Shown here piece by piece: positions 9,204 to 16,085 of a stretch of 42,215 bases of DNA. The translations under genes were made by a program, and so were the position numbers. Numbering within the stretch: the stretch's first letter is position 1; each line of letters opens with the position of its first letter. Source of the DNA: Rhodothermia bacterium (GTDB lineage Bacteria > Bacteroidota > Rhodothermia > Rhodothermales > JAAAOL01); NCBI GenBank assembly GCA_030428385.1, contig JAUIDY010000049.1:1-42215 (forward strand), written 5' to 3'. The notes below the pieces were generated by a model that saw only the letters and a list, made by a program, of their open reading frames with translations, did no database searches and was not told the origin of the DNA.

Positions 9204-10269
9204 AGGCAGTCACATATCAAATCTGTGGATGCCGGGTGTACGGCTGAAAGGGAAAGACCTGCGGTTCCAAACCTACGTGGACATCGAAGGCGAACGGGCC
9301 GATCTCAGTGATGCCCAGTTGGACGAAACCATCTTTGAGGGCGCCCAGCTTTCCAACGCCATCTTCCGAGGCGCTCGGCTAAACGACGGACGTTTCAAAA
9401 CGTCCATTCTCACCGGGGCTGATTTTTCCCGGGCGCATTTACAGGGGGTTGTCTTTGAACAGTGCCTCCTGGATCAGGTGACGTTTCAGCAAGCGCAACT
9501 CCAGAATGCCCAATTAATTGAATGTGTGGTCACGAAGGCCGATTTCAGGAACAGTCAACTAGATAACATCCAGCTAAAGAAATCGCTGTTGGACGAAACC
9601 AACTTCTCAGGATGCACCCTGAAAGAGGCAGATTGCACAGAAAGTGTCTTTCAACGCGCCACACTTGTCCGCACACGCTTCGAAGGGACCAAGCTTTTGC
9701 GAGCTTCTCTGTATCAGGCACAGCTTATTGAAGCTCACTTCACCAAAAGTGTACTTTCCGGGGCAATCCTCGAAGAGGCTCTCCTTTCAGGGGCCGTATT
9801 CAATGATTCCATCTGCGTCACAACGTATGCGCGTCGCGCTGACCTTTCAAATTGTAAAATGGCGGGAGTGAAAGCGTCCGGCTCTTCCTTCGAACGCGCA
9901 ACCCTAAAAGGAGGGCGTTTTATTGATGTTGTGGCTGACTATGCTGTTTTTGAATATGCCGATCTGAGAGAGGTGCAAATTACCAGTTCAGTCTTTGACA
10001 TGGCAAATTTTGTCGGGGCCGACCTTTCAAACTCACAACTGGTTAAGAGCAGCCTTTATGGGGCCGACTTTTTCCTGTCAGAAGTGAACACGCTGCACCG
10101 GGCGGGATGTGATATGGAACATGCCCGGATGCCTCAGAAGGCCCACCCCAAATATGGTCCCAGCGTGCACCCTCCTCAGATTCAACCACAAGCGGTGTAC
10201 CGAGAAGCGCTGGAACGGACGGAGCGGCATGCCTTGATCCAGAAGGCAATAGGAGGGGAGGGGAACTAG
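9193..10269 (+). CDS. Pentapeptide-repeat protein of the T6SS cargo module
   Basis: A 358-residue protein, nearly all of it pentapeptide repeats of the A(D/N)LxX kind (ADLSDAQLDE, GADFSRAHLQG, KADFRNSQLDN, GADLSNSQLVK). These fold as a right-handed quadrilateral beta-helix. The last 60 residues leave the repeat and end in a charged helical tail (YREALERTERHALIQKA). The start ATG lies inside the end of the Rhs gene (11-base overlap, +1 frame), so coupled translation is likely. The DUF2169 gene follows after 4 bases. From general knowledge, pentapeptide repeats and DUF2169 often occur together near vgrG/PAAR genes, in one protein or adjacent ones. I infer a spike-adaptor or stabilising role. 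A DNA-mimic role, as in Qnr proteins, is less likely in this context. Confidence 0.82.
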   Translation: MQVEGSHISNLWMPGVRLKGKDLRFQTYVDIEGERADLSDAQLDETIFEGAQLSNAIFRGARLNDGRFKTSILTGADFSRAHLQGVVFEQCLLDQVTFQQAQLQNAQLIECVVTKADFRNSQLDNIQLKKSLLDETNFSGCTLKEADCTESVFQRATLVRTRFEGTKLLRASLYQAQLIEAHFTKSVLSGAILEEALLSGAVFNDSICVTTYARRADLSNCKMAGVKASGSSFERATLKGGRFIDVVADYAVFEYADLREVQITSSVFDMANFVGADLSNSQLVKSSLYGADFFLSEVNTLHRAGCDMEHARMPQKAHPKYGPSVHPPQIQPQAVYREALERTERHALIQKAIGGEGN

Positions 10270-10273
10270 GCGT

Positions 10274-11359
10274 ATGGATATTCAAAACAACACCCCCTTC
10301 GAAACAAGCCTTGCTATCGGGTTAGGTCCCAATCGCCAACCATGCGTGTCATTGGTTGTCAAGGCCACCTACACCATTCCGGCGGAGCAAGGAATGGCTC
10401 CCAAAGTCGCCGAGTCCCAGATCGAATTTTTTAAGGGCGATGAATATCACGATGGCGATGTTACGGGAAGTCTGCTTTACGAAACAGACGATATCGCCTT
10501 TAAGCCCAACGCAGATATTGTTGTTGTAGGTCACGCCAATACGCCGGGTCTTCGGCCTATGCATCAACTTGATGTGATGCTTCGTGTGGGGCGGTTGCAA
10601 AAGGTGGTTCGCGTCTTCGGGGACCGGCACTGGCTATTTCCAAGCAAAATGGTGATGGTTCCAATTATCACCGATCCAAAGCCCTTTCAAACGCTTCCCC
10701 TGCGGTATGAATATGCGTTTGGGGGGACGGACCGAAAAGCGGCCAAGTGGTTTTCAAAAAATGCCATCGGAAAAGGGTTTATTGGGAATAAAAAACCGGA
10801 ATCTGTAGACGGAAAGCCGCTTCCCAATATTGAAGATCCATATCGGCTGATTTCGTCGTGGGACGATGAACCCGATCCGGCAGGTTTTGGGTTTTACAGC
10901 CGGACCTGGCAGCCCCGAATCGGGCTTGGTGGCACTGTGCAAGGAGGGGCAGAGGCTCATCCGCTATTCGGGCTAGGTTCCGATTTCAGCGTTGCGTATT
11001 TCAATGGAGCTCCCCCCGATTTACAGGTCCCAGGTTACCTAGTCGGGAATGAAGCGGTTGAAATGATGAATTTCACGCCCGATGGACCCCGCCGTTTTCC
11101 ACTCCCTGGCGTGCGTCCGAGTTTGGTGCTCCGTACCTTGCAACATCCCGAAGATGAAGTTCCAGCCGAGATGCAGGAACCGCCACAGGCTCATCAACTG
11201 AAGCCGAACCTGGATACCCTGGTGCTTTTGCCAGACGAAGGTGTTTTTTATATGGTATGGCGAGGCATTCATCCGATAGGAGAAATCCCCGATGAAGACG
11301 CGCTAATCCATGTGTTCAAAAAAATTGTCGCAGCCGAGATATCCCTCGAAAACGTATAA
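10274..11359 (+). CDS. DUF2169 family T6SS adaptor-like protein
   Basis: A 361-residue protein matching DUF2169: an early LVVKATYTI segment, then FKGDEYHDGD, a DIVVVGHA strand, VFGDRHW, and LRYEYAFGGTD, with a late NFTPDGP motif. DUF2169 proteins are found near vgrG and PAAR genes and are thought to help load spike-associated effectors; the mechanism is not firmly established. Here it follows the pentapeptide gene by 4 bases and precedes the fused sheath gene by 17. The purine-rich GGAGGGGAGGGG before its ATG lies within the end of the pentapeptide gene and is one of the few Shine-Dalgarno-like sequences in the cluster. No signal peptide or membrane segment, so a cytoplasmic role is expected. 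Confidence 0.87.
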   Translation: MDIQNNTPFETSLAIGLGPNRQPCVSLVVKATYTIPAEQGMAPKVAESQIEFFKGDEYHDGDVTGSLLYETDDIAFKPNADIVVVGHANTPGLRPMHQLDVMLRVGRLQKVVRVFGDRHWLFPSKMVMVPIITDPKPFQTLPLRYEYAFGGTDRKAAKWFSKNAIGKGFIGNKKPESVDGKPLPNIEDPYRLISSWDDEPDPAGFGFYSRTWQPRIGLGGTVQGGAEAHPLFGLGSDFSVAYFNGAPPDLQVPGYLVGNEAVEMMNFTPDGPRRFPLPGVRPSLVLRTLQHPEDEVPAEMQEPPQAHQLKPNLDTLVLLPDEGVFYMVWRGIHPIGEIPDEDALIHVFKKIVAAEISLENV

Positions 11360-11379
11360 CGTGAGGCTTGTGCCTCATG
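11360..11379 (+). promoter_or_regulatory. Hairpin burying the first ATG of the sheath-fusion gene
   Basis: CGTGAGGC (11360-11367) pairs with GCCTCATG (11372-11379) around TTGT, with one G-T wobble. The left arm starts directly after the DUF2169 stop codon and contains the only GAGG. The right arm contains the ATG at 11377. If that ATG is used, translation should depend on opening this stem. If the ATG at 11419 is the true start, the hairpin sits in the leader. Confidence 0.65.
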
Positions 11380-13299
11380 CTCAATGTCCTTTATCACCCT
11401 GCTAAAAAATTCAAGGTCATGGAAAATAATCCCGAACGCCGGGTAGGCATGTTCGTAAGCTCCGATCCCGACGAAACCCTGATGCATACCCAGCCTGAAG
11501 GATCCACGGCACAGGAGCAGCAGGGGCAACTACCCCTTCGTTTTCTGTTTGTTGGCGACCTCGATCCGGCGGCGGCGGGTCACGAGCCTGCCACGCCCAA
11601 AGTGTGGTCGGTGGATAAAAACAGTTTTGCTGGGGTAATGGCCAATATCAACCCTCGGATAGTGCTGGACGTCCCCAATCATGTAGCGGAGTCCCCCAAG
11701 ATGCTGGAGTTGAACCTCCAGTTTGACAGCCTGCGTGATTTTGAGCCCGCTGCCGTAGCGCGACAGGTACCTGCGCTCAATCAACTAATCGAGATTCGTA
11801 CGTTGGTGAATCGGGTAAGCAAAGGCGACGTGGCTCTTGATCATTTCGAAAATGAGCTTCAAGCAATTGGGGTGGATGCGGCATGGGCTGCAGACTTAGC
11901 CAAAACCCTCAGTCGTCCATCGGCATCCACTCCGCCACCGGCTGCAGGTTCCAGTGGAAGTCCAACACTCGACCGCTTGCTTGGAATGATGGGTGAGGGG
12001 CCTGCCCCAAAGGAGAGAGCCCCAAAAGAGGAGGGCGGAGGGCTGTTAGATTCCTTGTTCGATGCGGTGGCAGGGGATACGCAGTCCGGTGCGCAGGTAG
12101 AAAAAACCGCCGCGAGCGGGCTGATGGGCAACCTGGACGGCGTCATCAGTACGCAGTTAAACGCCATCTTTTCTGCCCCTGCTTTTCAGCAATTAGAAGC
12201 GGCATGGCGCAGTGTCAAGATTCTTGTAGACCGCCTCGACTTCCGGGAAGCCATCTTGCTGGAAGTGGTCCCGGCAGGACGCCAAAACCTTGCCGAGGTC
12301 CTGTATTATCAGGTTTTGCTTCCCGAGCATAGCGAGGACAATCCCAAAATGCCACTTTCAGCCGTACTGATTGGGGAGACGTTCGGTAATACGGCCGAGG
12401 ATTTCGAACTGCTCAATGAGTTGGCGGAGACAGGAGCCAGTTTGCAGACGCCCGTTATTGCAGGGGTCAATCCTTCCTTTTTTGGATCCGCAACGGCAAA
12501 AAAATTCAGCAGGCTGCCGGTGTTGTGGCAACTGCTGGAAGGTCCGGAATACATTGAATGGCACAAGCTGCGGGATCGAGAAGAAGCCAGTTTCCTTACC
12601 CTTGCGGTTCCACCCTTTTTGTTACGTCCATCGTACGGCGAATCACATCCTGCCAAAGGCGTCGGGTTTGAAGAGGATGGACAGTCGTGGGGAAGTGGTG
12701 CCCTTGCCGTGGCAATCTTAATGGCTGATAGCTTTGTCAGCACCGGCTGGCCTACGCACCTGACGGGGGGCGGCCCTCGCACCATCACCAATCTCCCCAT
12801 CTGGAAGGCAGGGCATGGGCACACGCCCTTGACGGCATTGCTCTCCAGCGATGCGCAGCGCGATCTGTCGAAGGCTGGATTTACAGTGTTGGGTGGATCC
12901 ATGAACCGAGACACCATCCATATTGAACGGGCGCAGACCGTCCGCAAGCCGGAATCCCACGACGATTTGATGGCTGCAACCGAGGCCAAGCTGCATATCG
13001 GCTTGCCAAGTCAACTCTTTGTGGCCCGGTCGGCTCACTTCTTACTCATGCTCCAGCGGCTCATGGATCCCGTGGAGGACGTTGAATCTACGCGCCTCAC
13101 GCTGGAGGCTGTCCTTAACAAATTCATCGCCGGATCCAACCAAACGGCATCGCTTGATGCGGTATCTGTGGAGTATGTAGACGAGGCGGGATTACCCGAG
13201 CACGAATTGTTTGCTGTCCGTCTCCGTGCACCAAAGCACATCCTGAGTCGGCCAGTGAGCCTTGTTCTGGGCATCCAATTACCAAAAGCCAGCGCCTAG
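11377..13299 (+). CDS. TssB-TssC-like fused T6SS sheath protein
   Basis: A 640-residue protein combining two sheath families. Residues about 50-150 resemble TssB/VipA (LRFLFVGDL, VDKNSFAGVMANINPRI, VARQVPALNQLIEIR). Residues about 253-640 resemble TssC/VipB (ISTQLNAIF, FQQLEAAWRSVKILVD, a WGSGALAVAILMADSF segment, then the FVARSAHFLL region). The linker between them is Pro/Ala/Gly-rich and holds two short amphipathic helices: LDRLLGMM (198-205) and LLDSLFDAV (223-231). The second resembles the N-terminal TssC helix that ClpV recognises in other systems. Length is close to TssB plus TssC. The ATG at 11419 (MENNPERR) is a serious alternative start; a TTG at 11368 is less likely. Ordinary tssB/tssC genes, if present, lie outside the window. 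Confidence 0.75.
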   Translation: MLNVLYHPAKKFKVMENNPERRVGMFVSSDPDETLMHTQPEGSTAQEQQGQLPLRFLFVGDLDPAAAGHEPATPKVWSVDKNSFAGVMANINPRIVLDVPNHVAESPKMLELNLQFDSLRDFEPAAVARQVPALNQLIEIRTLVNRVSKGDVALDHFENELQAIGVDAAWAADLAKTLSRPSASTPPPAAGSSGSPTLDRLLGMMGEGPAPKERAPKEEGGGLLDSLFDAVAGDTQSGAQVEKTAASGLMGNLDGVISTQLNAIFSAPAFQQLEAAWRSVKILVDRLDFREAILLEVVPAGRQNLAEVLYYQVLLPEHSEDNPKMPLSAVLIGETFGNTAEDFELLNELAETGASLQTPVIAGVNPSFFGSATAKKFSRLPVLWQLLEGPEYIEWHKLRDREEASFLTLAVPPFLLRPSYGESHPAKGVGFEEDGQSWGSGALAVAILMADSFVSTGWPTHLTGGGPRTITNLPIWKAGHGHTPLTALLSSDAQRDLSKAGFTVLGGSMNRDTIHIERAQTVRKPESHDDLMAATEAKLHIGLPSQLFVARSAHFLLMLQRLMDPVEDVESTRLTLEAVLNKFIAGSNQTASLDAVSVEYVDEAGLPEHELFAVRLRAPKHILSRPVSLVLGIQLPKASA

Positions 13300-13330
13300 G
13301 TCCGATGTACGGCCTGTCGGTAGTTAAAGT

Positions 13331-13368
13331 CCTCAGCGCGGGTTATACTATATTGATTCGCGCTGAGG
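13331..13368 (+). promoter_or_regulatory. Perfect 10-bp inverted repeat upstream of the FHA-transglycosylase gene
   Basis: CCTCAGCGCG (13331-13340) and CGCGCTGAGG (13359-13368) are exact reverse complements with an 18-base AT-rich centre containing TATACT, which resembles a -10 box. It lies 25 bases before the ATG at 13394. It could be an operator over a promoter or an RNA stem. No T-run follows, so it is not a standard terminator. Confidence 0.7.
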
Positions 13369-13393
13369 CTGTCGAGGCAGACCCATTCAACCG

Positions 13394-15199
13394 ATGCAAC
13401 CAACCACCATCCGCGTCCGTGTCGAGATCCCAGATGGTCCGACGATTGAACGCTCCTTTAATACTTCGTTCACGCTGGGGCGTGTGCCTGAATGTGATGT
13501 TCAGGTGCAATCGGGGCTGGTGAGTCGTGTCCATGCCGAGGTGGTCTATGAACAGGGACAATGGTGGTTACACGACCGGAATAGCACAAACGGGGTTTTT
13601 CAGGAAGGGGTGCGCATCAGCCAGGCCGCCGTGGGAGAACGTGCCCTCTTTCAACTAGGCAACAACGGCCCCCTGGTACATCTTCAAGCCGAGCGTACCA
13701 CGGCCCCTCCCGTGACCAGGGTGGATCCGGTTCCTGAGCCGCTGGCCGACCCTATGCAAGACCTGAGCCTGCCCCCTTTGCAAGATCTAAGTTTGCCCCC
13801 GCTCCAAGATCTGAGCCTGCCGCCGGAGGATACACCACTTGCGGCACAAGAATCTGATGGGCCGAAGCTTTCCCCTAAAGAGGCTTTTGAAGCGCGTAGA
13901 CGGCAAGAGTCGTTTCACAGGCAAGGGCCGCTGCCTGAAGCAGGGTCCTTTGTTAACGCGGTAAATGCGCCCACTTCGGTTGAGTCTGATCCTACATCTT
14001 CTCCTCCTCAAAAGGATGAACGGGAGATGTCGGATGTGATCGCACATTATTTTGACCCCGAAGACGACACCCCGGCAGGAGAGCGGACGATGATGATCCG
14101 CCATGCCTACAAAACCGTTAAGAAGAAAGAGAAACGGAAATACACGGGAATTATCATCGCAGTTGGGGTTTTGTTTGTGCTTGCGGCGGCATTTGCCATC
14201 TTCAAACAGGTGCAGAGCAGCAGGCAGCAGCAATTAGCTGAAGAGATTTTTACCCAGATGAAACAACAAGACCTTCGCACTGCGCAGGTGCTGCAGGTCA
14301 TCTTGGGTCGTGAGGATGCAGGCGACGCAGAACTGCAGGCCCTGGTGGAAGGGGTGCGCGAGGACAGACAGCGGCTGGCGTCTCAGTACAACGGATATGT
14401 AAAAGAACTAGGGCTCTACCGGAGACTGAGCGAAGAAGAGGAACTGATCTATCGGGTGGCGCGCATCTTTAACGAGAGTGAATTTGGGATGCCCGCTGGT
14501 TTTATCCGAGAAGTACGTCGCACCATTCGGGAGCATTGGCAGGGACCGGGTCGCGGAACGTTTATCACCGCTGTGGAACGGGCAAACGAAAATGGGTATA
14601 CCCCCGTAATCGTGAAGACGATGCAAGACTATGGCTTGCCCCCCGAGTTCTTTTACCTTTCGATGCAGGAAAGTGTCTTCAACGTAGAGGCAGTAGGTCC
14701 GGCCACGCGATGGGGGATTGCAAAAGGGATGTGGCAGTTTATCCCCTCAACGGCCCAGCGATATGGTCTCCGCACCGGCCCGCGCGACAACTTGCGGGTG
14801 GTGGACGACCAGGACGACCGCCACGATTTCCGGAAAGCAACCGACGCAGCAGCACGTTATCTTCTTGATATCTACAGCACCCCGGCCCAGGCCTCAGGGC
14901 TGCTGGTGATTGCTTCCTACAACTGGGGTGAGCATCGGGTGGTGAACAAGCTGGAACGGCTGCCCGGTCCACAAACCATTCCAGAAGAAGCATTTGAAGG
15001 CATCCCCTTGGATCCCTCAGAACGAACTTACTGGCGCTTCCTAACGGAATACAGCGATCGTATGCCAGAAGAAACCAAGGACTATGTACTGAAGATTTTT
15101 GCGGCTGCTGTTATCGGGCAGAACCCTCGGTTGTTCGGCTTTGATTTTGATAATCCTTTACAACCCTATATGGAAATTCCCAGCGATTTAGTAGAATAG
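13394..15199 (+). CDS. FHA domain - transmembrane - lytic transglycosylase fusion
   Basis: A 601-residue protein in three parts. Residues 1-100 are a forkhead-associated domain with the phosphothreonine-reading set G29-R30, S44-R45-x-H47 and N66-G67. A linker carries three 8-residue repeats (122-145). A single membrane helix lies at about 252-271, preceded by KKKEKRK, which predicts FHA inside and the C-terminus in the periplasm. The C-terminal domain is SLT/MltD-like: PPEFFYLSMQES with E426 as probable catalytic acid, then GMWQFIPSTAQRYGL and IASYNWGE. Lytic transglycosylases cut peptidoglycan, and some T6SSs need one to cross the wall. The PP2C and kinase genes follow directly, so FHA likely reads their phosphorylation. 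In Pseudomonas the reader (Fha1) is separate, so this fusion is notable. Confidence 0.88.
   Translation: MQPTTIRVRVEIPDGPTIERSFNTSFTLGRVPECDVQVQSGLVSRVHAEVVYEQGQWWLHDRNSTNGVFQEGVRISQAAVGERALFQLGNNGPLVHLQAERTTAPPVTRVDPVPEPLADPMQDLSLPPLQDLSLPPLQDLSLPPEDTPLAAQESDGPKLSPKEAFEARRRQESFHRQGPLPEAGSFVNAVNAPTSVESDPTSSPPQKDEREMSDVIAHYFDPEDDTPAGERTMMIRHAYKTVKKKEKRKYTGIIIAVGVLFVLAAAFAIFKQVQSSRQQQLAEEIFTQMKQQDLRTAQVLQVILGREDAGDAELQALVEGVREDRQRLASQYNGYVKELGLYRRLSEEEELIYRVARIFNESEFGMPAGFIREVRRTIREHWQGPGRGTFITAVERANENGYTPVIVKTMQDYGLPPEFFYLSMQESVFNVEAVGPATRWGIAKGMWQFIPSTAQRYGLRTGPRDNLRVVDDQDDRHDFRKATDAAARYLLDIYSTPAQASGLLVIASYNWGEHRVVNKLERLPGPQTIPEEAFEGIPLDPSERTYWRFLTEYSDRMPEETKDYVLKIFAAAVIGQNPRLFGFDFDNPLQPYMEIPSDLVE
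13757..13828 (+). repeat. Three tandem 24-bp repeats (QDLSLPPL) in the FHA-transglycosylase linker
   Basis: Codons 122-145 encode QDLSLPPL, QDLSLPPL and QDLSLPPE. The DNA copies differ mainly at third positions, so the peptide repeat looks conserved rather than a fresh slippage product. It lies between the FHA domain and the membrane helix, on the predicted cytoplasmic side. Confidence 0.9.
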
Positions 15200-15229
15200 A
15201 CTATTAAGGCCTGGATAACCCCTGTAGCT

Positions 15230-15988
15230 ATGCTCTGGAAAACAAAAAGAAAGCGTGCCCTCCGTGTTGGTGTCGTGTCGGATGTGGGTCAGGTACGCTC
15301 CGAAAACCAAGATTCATGGGGGATTTATCCCGAGTCGCGCAATGGCGAAGAAGTGCCGAATGAGCAACTTTTCCTCGTCGCGGATGGAATGGGTGGCCAT
15401 GAACATGGTCAGGAAGCCAGCCGCATGGCAGCCCGGTTCATCAGCGAATATTACTTTGCCCATGCAAACTGGGAGATTGTAGATCGACTCGATCATGCCT
15501 TTCAGGTTGCCAACAAACGCATCTGGGCACGCTCCAACGAGGGCGAAGAAAAGATGGGCACGACCTGTACGGCGCTGGCTCTTTTGGGCCGAGAATTTTA
15601 CCTCGCTCATGTTGGTGATAGCCGGTGTTATCGTATCAACGAAGAGGGTATTGAGCAGGTGACGACAGATCACACCCTGGTGGAAGAGATGCGCCGAGAG
15701 GGCGTCTTAACCGAGGAAGAAGCCCTTCACCATCCCAGGCGGCACGCCCTTATGCGCGCTCTTGGAATCCGCGAGGAAACCGACATTGATATTCTTGGGC
15801 CTTTCCCCGTAAAAATGGGTGACCGCTATCTGCTCTGTTCGGATGGGCTCGCACCGGTTCAAAATGACGAACTGCATCGCCTGGTGATGGCAACCAATGT
15901 CCCGCAAGAAGCATGTGAGACGTTGGTTGCGTTGGCAAATGAGCGAGGTGGCCCCGACAACGTCACTGTCCTGGTGGTATCGTTTTGA
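15230..15988 (+). CDS. PP2C-family Ser/Thr phosphatase (PppA-like)
   Basis: A 252-residue stand-alone PPM/PP2C phosphatase. Metal-binding residues are all present: R23-SENQ-D28, D52-GMGG, D205-G206 and GGP-D243-N244. The HVGDSR motif is at 127-132 and GTT precedes it. The domain fills the protein; there is no signal peptide or membrane helix, so it is cytoplasmic. In Pseudomonas-type T6SS, PppA removes phosphate from Fha1 and opposes the kinase PpkA. Here the same pair lies in order after the FHA fusion, so a matching role is inferred. The intergenic gap from the FHA gene is 30 bases. Confidence 0.92.
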   Translation: MLWKTKRKRALRVGVVSDVGQVRSENQDSWGIYPESRNGEEVPNEQLFLVADGMGGHEHGQEASRMAARFISEYYFAHANWEIVDRLDHAFQVANKRIWARSNEGEEKMGTTCTALALLGREFYLAHVGDSRCYRINEEGIEQVTTDHTLVEEMRREGVLTEEEALHHPRRHALMRALGIREETDIDILGPFPVKMGDRYLLCSDGLAPVQNDELHRLVMATNVPQEACETLVALANERGGPDNVTVLVVSF

Positions 15989-15994
15989 GGGGAA

Positions 15995-16067
15995 GGGATC
16001 CTCGAATTGCTGATCCCGTACTGCAGGCACTGTTTCTGAGGATCCCGGTGCCGTGGCATGAGGCACC
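15995..16067 (+). promoter_or_regulatory. Two abutting stems between phosphatase and kinase genes
   Basis: GGGATCCTC (15995-16003) pairs perfectly with GAGGATCCC (16038-16046) across a 34-base loop. Immediately after it, with no spacer, GGTGCC (16047-16052) pairs with GGCACC (16062-16067). The second stem ends 18 bases before the kinase ATG, and those bases are A-rich. No U-tract follows. The layout would allow stacked helices in the RNA and could control kinase synthesis relative to phosphatase. Confidence 0.7.
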
Positions 16068-16085
16068 AAAACCAAAAAAGAGCCG

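Noticed and set aside
12309-12989. 226-codon minus-strand frame inside the sheath-fusion gene
   Set aside because: It is antisense to a gene with clear TssC similarity and has no features of its own.
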